A stretch of DNA of 64,000 bases from Mayfieldus sp963772265 (lineage in GTDB: Bacteria > Actinomycetota > Thermoleophilia > Solirubrobacterales > 70-9), in assembly GCA_963772265.1 (NCBI GenBank), contig CAVYWS010000002.1, positions 186,001-250,000 on the forward strand, read 5' to 3'. The position numbers and the translations under genes are program-made. The notes under the pieces were generated by a model. That model was not told the DNA's origin and did no database searches. It saw only the letters and a program-made list of their open reading frames with translations. Positions 20,323 through 28,972 of the stretch are shown here, one piece after another (the first letter of the stretch is position 1; each line of letters starts with the position of its first letter).

Positions 20323-21759
20323 GTGGCGACGACAACCCAGGAGCAGGTCCGCGACAAGCTCTTCATCGGCGGCCGGTGGGTCGACGCGGAGGGCGACGGC
20401 AGCATCGAGGTCACGAACCCGAGCACCGAGGAGCCCGTCGGATCGGTTCCCAGCGGCTCGCGGGCAGACGTGGAGCGCGCAGTCGCCGCCGCGTGCGACG
20501 CATTCGCATCCTGGTCCCAGACCAGCCCGGAGGAGCGGGCCGAGATGCTTGCGGCGATCGCCGCCGGGCTCGGCGAGCGGGCCGACGAAATCGCCGCCCT
20601 TGTCGCCACCGAGCTCGGGATGCCGTTGAAGCTCTCTCGGATCATTCAGGCCGGGCTGCCGACCGCGTCGTTCTCGTCGATGCCCGAGCTGATGCAGCAG
20701 ATCAGCTGGCAGGAGGAAATCGGCAACTCGCTCGTCGTGCGCGAGCCGGTCGGAGTCCTGGGCGCGATCACGCCCTGGAACTACCCGCTGCACCAGATAG
20801 CGGCCAAGGTCGCCCCGGCGCTCGCCGCCGGCTGCACGGTCGTGCTGAAGCCCAGCGGTGTCGTCCCGCTCAACGCCTTCATCCTCGCCGAGGTGATCGA
20901 GGCGGCGGGCCTGCCGGCAGGTGTCTTCAACCTCGTCACCGGCCCGGCCTCCGAGGTTGGCGAGGCGATCGCCGCCGATCCCGGGATCGACGTCGTCTCC
21001 TTCACCGGCTCGACGCGGGCCGGGCGCCGGGTCAGCGAGCTGGCCTCCGAGACGGTGAAGACGGTGACGATGGAGCTGGGCGGCAAGAGCCCCAACGTGA
21101 TCCTCGATGACGCCGACCTCTCCAAGGCGGTTCCCGACGGCGTCGCCAAGTGCTTCATCAATTCCGGACAGACCTGCAGCGCGTTGACCCGGATGCTGGT
21201 GCCGAGCGAGATGATGGCCGAGGCGGAGCAGATCGCCGCGGCCACCGCGGAGACCTTCACGCCCGGGGACCCGTTCGACGAGAGCACCCGCCTCGGCCCG
21301 CTGGTGTCGGCGGAGCAGCGCGACATCGTGCGGGGCTACATCGAGAAGGGAAGCGAGGAGGGCGCCAAGCTCGTCACCGGCGGAGCGGAGGCTCCTGCGG
21401 ACCTGGAGCGTGGCTACTTCGTTCAGCCGACCGTCTTCTCGGGCGTCGACAACTCGATGACGATCGCCCAGGAGGAGATCTTCGGGCCGGTTCTCACGAT
21501 CATCCCCTACACCGACGAGGAGGAGGCGGTGAAGATCGCCAATGACTCCATATACGGGCTGGCCGGGGGGGTCTGGTCGGGCGACGAGGAGCGCGCGGTT
21601 GGGGTCGCCCGCCGCATCCGAACCGGCCAGGTCGAGATCAACGGCGGCGTCTTCAACCCCCTGGCGCCCTTCGGCGGCTACAAGCAGTCGGGCCACGGCC
21701 GCGAGTTGGGCTACTTCGGGATCGAAGAGTTCCTGCAGCCCAAGGCGCTGCAGCTGTAA
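20323..21759 (+). CDS. NAD(P)-dependent aldehyde dehydrogenase
   Basis: The 478-residue enzyme has catalytic Cys285 (SGQTCSALTR), general base Glu251 (MELGGKSPNV), the ITPWNYPL substrate segment and EEIFGPVL near the C-terminus. The GTG start at 20323 has CTAGGAGG upstream, again using the stop of the preceding gene. It probably oxidises the aldehyde made by the GMC enzyme. An in-frame extension upstream lies inside the GMC gene and is rejected. A hairpin follows 5 nt after the stop. Confidence 0.95.
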   Translation: MATTTQEQVRDKLFIGGRWVDAEGDGSIEVTNPSTEEPVGSVPSGSRADVERAVAAACDAFASWSQTSPEERAEMLAAIAAGLGERADEIAALVATELGMPLKLSRIIQAGLPTASFSSMPELMQQISWQEEIGNSLVVREPVGVLGAITPWNYPLHQIAAKVAPALAAGCTVVLKPSGVVPLNAFILAEVIEAAGLPAGVFNLVTGPASEVGEAIAADPGIDVVSFTGSTRAGRRVSELASETVKTVTMELGGKSPNVILDDADLSKAVPDGVAKCFINSGQTCSALTRMLVPSEMMAEAEQIAAATAETFTPGDPFDESTRLGPLVSAEQRDIVRGYIEKGSEEGAKLVTGGAEAPADLERGYFVQPTVFSGVDNSMTIAQEEIFGPVLTIIPYTDEEEAVKIANDSIYGLAGGVWSGDEERAVGVARRIRTGQVEINGGVFNPLAPFGGYKQSGHGRELGYFGIEEFLQPKALQL

Positions 21760-21764
21760 CGAAG

Positions 21765-21780
21765 CGCCAGGGCTCTGGCG
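21765..21780 (+). terminator. Hairpin after the pepA-GMC-aldehyde dehydrogenase operon
   Basis: CGCCAG, loop GGCT, CTGGCG: a six-pair perfect stem beginning 5 nt after the stop. There is no T-tract. The position makes it the likely operon end or a Rho-pause site. Confidence 0.5.
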
Positions 21781-21809
21781 AGGCGCCTCAGCCAGGGTGC
21801 GCTCGCGAG

Positions 21810-21998
21810 CGAGCCGACAGGCTCGTCCCTCCCCCATCCATATGGGGGGCCTCTCGCACCCCTGGGGGTTTTCGGAAAATACGTTCCTTGGCAGAAAACT
21901 TCTTTGCCCACCAGTGAAAGTGGCTCTTCCAGGGACACGATTTGCGCCAGCGAAAGAAATTTGCCTCTGATGCAAATTTCTGTCCGAAAACCCCAGGG
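21810..21998. other. Lower-GC noncoding stretch with nested inverted repeats
   Basis: No gene is found from 21760 to 22059. Between 21810 and 21998 are several inverted repeats: CGAGCC/GGCTCG (21810-21825); CCCCCAT/ATGGGGG (21831-21848); and an outer pair at 21860-21876 and 21983-21998 (CCCTGGGGGTTTTCGGA against TCCGAAAACCCCAGGG, one G bulge). Inside the outer pair lies a 10-pair hairpin AGAAATTTGC/GCAAATTTCT around 21955-21981. Base composition between the outer arms is near 50% G+C, well below the surroundings. It could be a structured RNA, a small palindromic mobile remnant or a bidirectional terminator region. Confidence 0.5.
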
Positions 21999-22059
21999 AG
22001 TCAGCGAGGCCCTGACCGCGGCGCTGACGGCGGCGCCGCGCCCGCTCTAGGCTCCGCCA

Positions 22060-23205
22060 ATCGACTTCGAGCCCACAGACGAGCAGCGGCTGCTGCGCGA
22101 CACGATCCGCGCCTTCGCGCGCGAGGAGGTCGCGCCGGTCGCCGAGGAGCTCGACCGGACCAAGGCCTTCCCCTACGAGCTGGTCGCCAAGATGGGCGAG
22201 CTGGGGATGATGGGGATCCCCTTCCCGGAGGCCTACGGCGGCGGCGGCGCCGACACCCTCGCCTACACGATGGCGGTCGAGGAGCTGGCGAAAGTCGACT
22301 CCTCGGTCGCGATCACGATGGCCGCCCACACCTCGCTGGGGACGATGCCGATCCACCTCTGGGGCTCAGACGAGCAGAAGGAGGAATGGCTGCCGCTGCT
22401 CTGCGCGGGCCGCAAGCTTGCCGCATTCGGGCTGACCGAGCCCGAAGCCGGCTCGGACGCCGGCAACACCCACACCTCGGCCCGGCTCGAGGACGGCGAG
22501 TGGGTGATCGACGGGGCGAAGCAGTTCATCACCAACTCGGGCACCGAGATCTCCGGCTGCGTGACGATCACCGCGGTCACCGACCGCTCCAATGGCCGCA
22601 AGGAGATCTCCAACCTGATCGTCGCCAACGGCACCCCCGGCTATGAGCCCGGCGAGCCCTACCGGAAGATGGGCTGGAACGCGTCCGACACCCGCCCGCT
22701 CTCGTTCAGCGAGTGCCGGGTGCCGGAGTCGAGCCTGCTCGGGCGCCGCGGCGACGGCTACAAGCAGTTCCTGCAGATCCTCGACGGGGGGCGGATCGGC
22801 GTCGCCGCGATGGGGGTCGGCCTCGCCCAGGGTGCGCTCGACGAGGCGCTGGCCTACGCGAAGCAGCGCAAGGCGTTCGGCCAGTCGATCTCCAGCTTCC
22901 AGGCGATCCAGGCGAAGATCGCCGACCTCTCCTCGCAGATCGAGGCGGCGCGCCTGCTCACCTACCGCGCCGCGATCGAGAAGGATCGCGGCGAGTCGTT
23001 CACGCTCACAGCCGCGCAGGCGAAGCTGATCACCGGCCGCCTGGCGGTGCGGGCCACCGAGGAGGCGGTGCAGATCCACGGCGGCTACGGCTACATCGAG
23101 GAATATCCGGTCTGCCGCTTCTACCGCGACGCCAAGATCCTCACCATCGGCGAGGGCACCGACGAGGTCCAGCAGATGGTGATCGCCCGCCAGCTCGGCT
23201 GCTGA
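22060..23205 (+). CDS. Acyl-CoA dehydrogenase (apparent ATC start)
   Basis: The first ATG (22192) would drop 44 residues of the N-terminal helical domain. In frame upstream the sequence reads DFEPTDEQRLLRDTIRAFAR, the normal family start, preceded by ATC where Met is expected. A TAGGCT hexamer lies 6 nt before that codon, consistent with a leaderless message starting there. The full protein is 381 aa. FGLTEPEAGSDAGNTHTSA and YGYIEEYPVCRFYRDAKI are typical, and the catalytic base is Glu365 (IGEGTDEVQ). Short- or branched-chain acyl-CoA substrates are likely; electrons go to ETF encoded at 8.4-10.2 kb. Confidence 0.93.
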   Translation: MDFEPTDEQRLLRDTIRAFAREEVAPVAEELDRTKAFPYELVAKMGELGMMGIPFPEAYGGGGADTLAYTMAVEELAKVDSSVAITMAAHTSLGTMPIHLWGSDEQKEEWLPLLCAGRKLAAFGLTEPEAGSDAGNTHTSARLEDGEWVIDGAKQFITNSGTEISGCVTITAVTDRSNGRKEISNLIVANGTPGYEPGEPYRKMGWNASDTRPLSFSECRVPESSLLGRRGDGYKQFLQILDGGRIGVAAMGVGLAQGALDEALAYAKQRKAFGQSISSFQAIQAKIADLSSQIEAARLLTYRAAIEKDRGESFTLTAAQAKLITGRLAVRATEEAVQIHGGYGYIEEYPVCRFYRDAKILTIGEGTDEVQQMVIARQLGC

Positions 23206-23321
23206 AGGCACGCCTGGCACGCCTTCCCGCAGCTTGCGGAGATATTCCGCGCCCGCTCCTTGGCTCCGACCGACGGCGCGGGGAGACTAATGCGGTCCGT
23301 GACGAGACCAGGAGGTGGAGA

Positions 23322-23531
23322 TTGAACGAGCAAGAGGACTCCCGCTGGCAGGACATCATGGAGGCGCGTGTCGACTTCGACGATGGACCGGCCCCGCTGC
23401 GTTCCGTGGGCCGGGACGGCGTCAAGCGTCAGCGCAGCGGTTCTCGCAAGTCGGCCCAGTTCAACGAAGCCCTCGCCGACCTCGGCAGCTGGTCGTCGGT
23501 CGAGAGCTCGCGGCGGCGGATGTCGGCCTGA
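23322..23531 (+). CDS. Small hypothetical protein, 69 residues
   Basis: A TTG start is preceded by a strong SD-like GGAGGTGGAGA. The product is polar with a basic middle (KRQRSGSRKS) and no membrane segment. It ends in SSVESSRRRMSA. A longer reading frame through it lies within the acyl-CoA dehydrogenase shadow and is not meaningful. I do not recognise the family. Possibly a small DNA- or RNA-binding protein. It converges on the PRC-barrel gene. Confidence 0.45.
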   Translation: MNEQEDSRWQDIMEARVDFDDGPAPLRSVGRDGVKRQRSGSRKSAQFNEALADLGSWSSVESSRRRMSA

Positions 23532-23551
23532 CCTAGCCGGGCGGCGGAAAC

Positions 23552-23969
23552 TCAGGAGTCCTGGCCGGACGGCCGTGCCGTCTCGGCGCCGTCGGGTCGT
23601 GCCTCGACCACCTCGCGCCGGCCCCGGTCGGGGCGGATCATGTAGTGCTCGCAGAGCTCCAGCTCCTGCTCGCGGACAAGCGGCCTGCCGGCCGCCAGCG
23701 CCGGAGCGCCGCGGACCACCTTGCGCCCGTGGGCGACCCAGAGCCGGCCCGGCGCCGTCGGCGCAGTCGGCGTACGGGATCGCGGTGACCTTGCCGAAGC
23801 GCCCGACCTTGACCACCACCCAGACCGGCTCGCCGTCCTTGGTGTCGACGTAGATGTCCTGGACCCGGGCGACCCGGGAGCCGTTCATGTCGTCGACCCG
23901 GAAGCCGATCCAGCCGAGCGCCTCCTCCAGCGGCGGCGGAGCGATGCCGGTCGCCTGCGGCTCAGCCAT
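23552..23969 (-). CDS. PRC-barrel domain protein (frameshifted here)
   Basis: The N-terminal part reads IGFRVDDMNGSRVARVQDIY, VDTKDGEPVWVVVKVGRFGK and TAIPYADC, a classical PRC-barrel. The frame changes near 23750. The other frame continues RLWVAHGRKVVRGAPALAAG, LVREQELELCEHYMIRP to a TGA at 23552, giving ~139 residues after removal of one extra base. PRC-barrels bind partner proteins or RNA (as in RimM or photosynthetic reaction centres); the role here is unknown. The ATG overlaps the meaB stop by 8 nt (ATGGCTGA), so it is co-translated with meaB. Confidence 0.78.
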
Positions 23970-24926
23970 CGGGCGTCCTCTCCAGCAGCTCGCCGGCCGC
24001 GGTCGCCGGGTCGAGCTCGCGCTTCACGACCCGCTCCAGCAGCTCGGCGACCTCGCGGGTCGTCGGCGACCGCTTCGCTCGAGGCGCCGGCGCAGCCGCG
24101 CGGCGGCGATCCCGAGCACCTCGTTGCGAAGGTTGCGGGCTCGGCGGCGCTCCAGCGTGCCCTCGGACTCGATGTACGCCCGGTGCTCATCGATCTTCTC
24201 CGCCAACTCCTCGATGCCCTCGCCCTTGGCGGCCTCGGTCCGCAGGATAGGCACCTTCCAGCCGCCGTCGTCGTCAGCCAGCGAGAGCACGCTGCGGATC
24301 TCGCGCACCATCGTGTCGGTCATCGGGTGATCGGCCTTGTTGACGACGATCAGGTCGGGGATCTCCATCACCCCCGCCTTCAGCGCCTGGATCGAGTCAC
24401 CCGACCCCGGCATCAGCGCGAGGACGATGGTGTCGGCGTGGTCGACGACGTCGATCTCGCCCTGGCCGACCCCGACCGTCTCCAGCAGCACGTCGTCCTT
24501 GCCGGCGGCGTCCATCACCAGCGCCGCCTGAAGGGCGTGCTCGGAGAGCCCGCCCAGCGCCCCCCGCGAGGCCATCGAGCGGATGAAGACCCCGGGGTCG
24601 AGGAAGTGCTCGGAGAGCCGGATCCGGTCGCCGAGCAGGGCGCCGCGCGTGAACGGGCTCGAGGGGTCGATCGAGAGCACCCCGATCTCGCGCTCCTCGG
24701 CCCGCAGCTTCTTGGTCAGCGCCCCGATGATCGTGCTCTTGCCGACCCCGGGCGGGCCGGTGAAGCCGACGATGCGGGCGCGGCCGGTGCGCGGGTAGAT
24801 CTCGCGCACGAGCTCCCAGCCGGCCGGGTCGTCGGACTCGATCAGCGTGATCGCACGCGCCAGGGCGCGCTTGTCGCCCTCCAGCACGCGCTCGGCGAGC
24901 GACGCGGATTTGGCGGCCTCTGCCAT
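23962..24926 (-). CDS. meaB: MeaB-type G-protein chaperone of B12-dependent mutase (frameshifted here)
   Basis: MeaB/ArgK GTPases load and protect adenosylcobalamin mutases. The protein has the P-loop GFTGPPGVGKSTIIGAL (about residues 54-70), SIDPSSPFTRGALLGDR, the ETVGVGQGE switch segment and VVNKADHP for guanine recognition, all standard. The start is ATG 24926. The frame breaks near 24080; the other frame continues KRSPTTREVAELLERVVKRE to the stop at 23962, giving ~320 aa. It most likely serves the mutase at 11-15 kb. It shares a bidirectional TCTAGA promoter core with the acyltransferase gene. Confidence 0.9.
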
Positions 24927-24936
24927 CGAGCGGCTG

Positions 24937-24946
24937 AGTCTAGAGT
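24937..24946. promoter_or_regulatory. Shared bidirectional -10 element between meaB and acyltransferase
   Basis: AGTCTAGAGT contains TAGAGT on the plus strand (24941-24946) and TAGACT on the minus strand (24942-24937). Each ends exactly 10 nt before a start codon: GTG 24957 on plus and ATG 24926 on minus. Neither gene has an SD, so both look leaderless. Confidence 0.6.
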
Positions 24947-24956
24947 GCGCCCCGCC

Positions 24957-25578
24957 GTGATCCGCCTGGCTCGATTCCTGGCCGCGCAAGAGGATGCTGA
25001 CGCCGAAATACGGGCGCCTGCTCTGGCGCTATCTGTGGCGGCGCCTGCTGACCACGGCCGGCTGGCGCTGGCAGACCAGCGGCATGGTCTTCTTCGGCCG
25101 CGGGCTCGAGCTGCAGATCGGGCGCAAGGGCACGATCCGCTTCGGCCGCTTCGTCTGGATCGGCGACGGGACCAAGATCCGCTGCCACGAGGGGGTGGTC
25201 GAGATCGGCGACAAGACGGTGTTCGGCCAGGAGTGCACGATCTCCGCCTACCAGCGGGTGCGGATCGGCGAGCAGTGCGTGATCGCCGACCGGGCGATGT
25301 TCATCGACTTCGACCACGGCGTCACCGAGGTCGAGCGCCCGATCCGCGTCCAGGGCATCTACAAGCGCGACACCGTCGTCGGCTCCAACGTCTGGATCGG
25401 CTACGGAGCCTGCATCCTGCGCGGGGTCCGGGTCGGCGACAACTCGATCATCGGCACCAACGCGGTGGTCACCCGCGACGTCCCGGCCAACGCCGTGGTC
25501 GGCGGGGTGCCGGCGAAGGTGCTGCGGATGCGCGAGGCGCCGAGCGAGCTGCGCTGGCCGGACCCGGTCGAGCCCTGA
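24957..25578 (+). CDS. Hexapeptide-repeat (left-handed beta-helix) acyltransferase
   Basis: From ATG 24994 an open frame of 194 codons encodes repeated hexapeptide turns (IGDGTKIRCHEG, IGDKTVFGQECTI, VGSNVWIGYGACILRGV, VGDNSIIGTNAVV) and ends in the GVPAKVLR loop seen in CoA- or acetyl-CoA-dependent O-acetyltransferases. I extend the start to GTG 24957, 10 nt after a -10-like TAGAGT. Its frame (VIRLARFLA) joins the main one if one base is an insertion near 24985. The conservative start is 24994. It lies next to the GT4-GH57-methyltransferase genes and may acylate the same glycan. Confidence 0.82.
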
Positions 25579-25589
25579 GCCCCTGAGAG

Positions 25590-26784
25590 CTACGCCTTCG
25601 CGGTCCGGGTGCCGCAGACGCCGTCGTAGACCTCGGCGGTCTGCTCGGCGATGTCGGCCCAGTCGAAGCGGCGGATGTGCTCGAGCCCCTCGTCGACCAG
25701 GCGCTGGCCGAGCTGCTCGTCGCCGAGCAGCCGCACCGTCATCTCGGCCAGGGCCTCGGGGTCGCGGGGCCGGAAGCGCAGCCCCGCCTCCTCGTGCGGG
25801 ACGACCTCGCGCAGGCCGCCGGTGTCGGCGACGATGCAGGGGCAGCCCGACGCCATCGCCTCGAGGGCGACGAGCCCGAACGGCTCGTAGATCGAGGGGA
25901 CCACGCAGATGTCGGCGATCGGATAGAGCGAGTGCAGGACGTCGTCGCCGATCCAGCCAAGGAACGTGCCCTGCTCCATCAGCCCCAGCTCCTCGCGCCT
26001 GGCGACGCAGCTCGAGCTCGTGGGTGCCGGAGCCGGCGACCAGGAAGCGGGTGCCCGGCATCCGCTCCAGCACCCTCGGCATCGCCTCGAGCGCGAGCTG
26101 GAATCCCTTCTCGTAGACGAGGCGCCCGACCAGCAGCACGAGCTTCTGGTCGGGCTCGGCGAACTCGAGCCGCAGCCGGCTCAGCTCAGCCGGGTCCTGG
26201 GGCTGCAGGTCGCGGGGGTCGATCCCGTTGGGGATCACCGAGACCCGCTTCTCCTCGACCCCGAAGATGTCGGCGATCTGCTCGCGCATGTAGAAGGAGC
26301 AGGCGATCACGCGGTCGGAGCGGTTCGTGATCCAGCGCTCGACCCCGTGGATGTAGGACTGCGGGTGCTTGTCGACCCAGCCCTGGTGGCGGCCGTGCTC
26401 GGTGGCGTGGATCGTCGTCACCAGCGGGGCGCCGAAGCGCCTCGCGAGGTGGTCGCAGGCGTTGGCGACGAGCCAGTCGTGGCCGTGGACGAGGTCGAAG
26501 CTGAAGCGGTCGCCGAGCTCGACCCCGGCCGCCAGCATGTCGGAGTTCATCCTCTCGACCCAGGCGACGAACTCGCCGAGGTCGGTGGGCCGCTTCGGCT
26601 CGCGGATGCGATGGATCGCCACCCCCTCGGCCTGCTCCTCGGCCGGCGACTCCTCCCCGCCGCGGGTCAGCACGTGGACGTCGACGTCGAGCTCGACCAG
26701 TGCCTCGGCGAGCTTGCGCACGTGCCGGGCCAGGCCGCCCTCGATCAGCGGCGGGTACTCCCAGGAGAGGATCAGGACGCGCAT
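25590..26784 (-). CDS. GT4 glycosyltransferase, Rv3032-like alpha-glucosyltransferase (frameshifted here)
   Basis: The N-terminal GT-B domain reads MRVLILSWEYPPLIEGGLAR and the ADP-glucose-type loop is present. GHDWLVANACDHLARRF and SVIPNGIDPRDLQ follow. The C-terminal domain, in another frame after ~25995, has YEPFGLVALEAMASGCP with the paired Glu of retaining GT4 enzymes. One inserted base explains the break (span 1195 nt); the restored length is ~398 aa. It resembles alpha-1,4-glucan or glycogen synthase-type GT4. With the GH57 and methyltransferase genes directly upstream, it matches the mycobacterial Rv3030-Rv3032 order. Confidence 0.85.
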
Positions 26785-26790
26785 CGGGTC

Positions 26791-28210
26791 TTACGGCTCC
26801 AGCAGGGGGACGAGGCTCAGATCGGGTGCCAGGGCTCGCATGCGGGGATCGGGCGGGCGGGCGGAGTCTATGGCTTCGAGCATCGCCCGGGCGTGGGCGG
26901 TGGCGCGCGTGAACGGGTAGTCGCCGGCCTGTCCGCGGCTGTCGAGGAACGCCCAGTCGCTCGATTGCAGCGCCAGAAGCTCGCGCGCCGCGCGCATCGC
27001 CCGCTGCCCGTTCAGCCCCTCCCCCAGCGCCCGCAGCAGGCGCAGCTCGCTGCGCCGCGCGGCCCAGGCGATGTCGGCGACCGGGGGCGAGTCCCAGGTG
27101 CGGAAGTCCTTGCCCTCGCCCCAGCTCGCGGCGGCGAGCGGGCGATGCTCGGGCTGGTGCTCGGCCAGGGCCCGCGGCAGGGTCAGCAGGCGCACCCCGC
27201 TCTCGCGGCGCCAGGCGCAGGACCTCGGCCAGCCAGACCGGCCCCTCCGACCACCAGTGCCCGAGCAGCTCGGTGTCGACCGCGAAGACGATCAGCCCCG
27301 GCCGGCCCGCCTCGCCGCGGAACCGCCGCAGCCGCTCCGACGCCGCGGCGATGAACTCGCGCCGCGTCGCGGCGCGCCCGATCGGCGGCCTCGGCCGGGT
27401 CGTAGGGACCGCCGTCGATCCGCCAGAGCCGCATCCCCCGCATCGACTTGGCGGCGAACTGCAGGTAGGGGCCGGCGGCCGGATAGCCGCTCTGCGACCA
27501 GAGCCAGCAGACCGCCTCCCAGTCGATCGTGAAGGCGACCGGGCCGGCCTCGGTCGCAACCGGCGTCAGCGCCGCCAGGCCGCCCTCGCCGGCGCTCTGG
27601 TCGACGCAGAAGTGCGAGACGCCCTGCTCGGCGAGCTCCCACTCCAGCCCCGGGCGCGTAGCCGCATTCGGGCAGCCAGACGCCGCCGTCCCAGCCGAAG
27701 CGGCGCCGGTGCGATCGCAGCCCCGCGTCGAGCTGCAGCCGGACCCCGGCCCGGGTCGCGAGCAGCGGCAGCACGGCGTGGGTGGCGGCGGAGCCGAGCA
27801 GGGCGATCCGGCCCTCGTCGCGGGCGCTCCGGAAGGCCGCGGCCACGTCTCCCCCGCAGCGGTCGAGGGCCTCCAGCGCCGCCCGATAGCGCTCGGCCTC
27901 GGAGTCCACCGCCGGCCGGAGCTCGGGGTCGACCTCGGCCCGGTCGGCCTCGGCGGCCTCGATCCGAAGCCCGAGCAGGAAGTCGCGCATCCGCGACGCC
28001 ACCCCCGGGTCCTCGAGCTGGTCGGCGAGCACCGGGGTGACGGTCATCGTCAGGTCGCGGGCGATCTCCAGCAGCGGCAGGTAGGAGCGCACCGCGGCGT
28101 CGAACAGCCACTCCTCGCCGAACGGGTAGGTGCCGAACCCCTCGACGTAGGGCATGTGCGAGTGCAGGACGATCGCGAGGACTCCGGCCCGCTCGCCGCG
28201 ACTCAGGCAT
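26791..28210 (-). CDS. GH57/DUF1957 1,4-alpha-glucan branching-type enzyme (several frameshifts here)
   Basis: Pieces in successive frames give a complete GH57 protein: VLAIVLHSHMPYVEGFGTYP at the start, the nucleophile segment GVWLPECGY (Glu), and the acid/base segment FAVDTELLGHWWSEGPVWL (Asp). A DUF1957 helical C-terminus ends DPRMRALAPDLSLVPLLEP. These catalytic motifs are those of archaeal and bacterial GH57 branching enzymes. Frame changes lie near 27200, 27375, 27657 and 28195. The ATG at 28210 overlaps the methyltransferase stop by 8 nt. Homologues include Rv3031. Expected role: introduce alpha-1,6 branches or trim an alpha-glucan in the cytosol. Confidence 0.82.
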
Positions 28211-28950
28211 GGCAGACCGCGACGAAGTCGAGCGCCCGCTCCAGGCCCACGGAGCGCAGGGCGAAGTCCGAGGAGGCGATCGACGGCGACGAAGCGCGAG
28301 TAGAACGGCCCGGTGAGCCGAAGCGCGGGGTGAACCCGGTCCCAGCCGAGCCGCAGCGCGAGCTCGTGGGCGCGCAGCTTGCGGGCGTGGAACAGGCCGA
28401 GGATCTCGACCCGCGAGAAGCAGGGCTCGAGCAGGTCGGCGTACTCCTCGGGCGTGTACTCGCGAAGGTGCCAGGGGTTGTCCGACTTGGGGGCCCCCGG
28501 AGGCGCCAGGGTGAGGCGGTTCGGGGTCGAGACGTAGGAGACCGGCGCGAGCTCGGCGAAGCGGCGCAGCAGCTCGGCCGGGCGCTCGACGTGCTCGATC
28601 GTCTGCAGGAAGACGACCGCGTCCCGGGGCTCTGAGAACTCCTCGACCAGGCCGCGCTCGAAGCGCAGGTTGGGGCGCCGGTAGCGCAGCCGGGCGTGCT
28701 CGAATGCCTCCGGGTTGGCGTCGACCCCGATCACCTCGCTCGCGCTGCGCGCCAGCAGATCGGAGCCGTAGCCCTCCCCGCAGGCGAGGTCGGCCACCCG
28801 CAACCCCTCGCAGCGCTCGGCGATCCACTCGTAGACGGCGACGTGCCGCTGGTACCAGTAGTTCTCCTCCGGAACGTCGGGCAGGGTGCGCTCGCCGGTC
28901 AGCTCGAGCGGCGGCACGTCTGGGGGCTGATTCTGCTGGAGGTGCGGCAT
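28203..28950 (-). CDS. Class I SAM-dependent methyltransferase, Rv3030-like (frameshifted here)
   Basis: Residues 45-140 show a SAM-binding fold: VADLACGEGYGSDLLARSA (motif I) then VIGVDANPEA, with VVFLQTIEHVERP. PNRLTLAPPGAPKSDNPWHL follows and fits sugar or lipid methyltransferases. The last ~35 residues are in another frame after ~28270 (SIASSDFALRSVGLERALDF), and one inserted G restores ~248 aa. It is the first gene of a methyltransferase-GH57-GT4 operon, as in Rv3030-Rv3032. A TGCTAT box lies 7 nt before the ATG. Confidence 0.83.
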
Positions 28951-28957
28951 CGGGCGG

Positions 28958-28964
28958 ATAGCAT
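28958..28964. promoter_or_regulatory. Overlapping divergent -10 elements between two methyltransferase genes
   Basis: Plus strand TAGCAT (28959-28964) ends 8 nt before ATG 28973. Minus strand TGCTAT (28963-28958) ends 7 nt before ATG 28950. The 22-bp gap between the two start codons leaves no room for leaders, so both genes are probably leaderless and share one promoter core. Confidence 0.5.
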
Positions 28965-28972
28965 CCTCGCCC

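Noticed and set aside
24940..26784. 614-codon minus-strand frame as a long glycosyltransferase
   Set aside because: After ~25995 it leaves the GT4 frame and runs through low-complexity sequence into the acyltransferase gene; the true C-terminus is the 25590-25979 frame.
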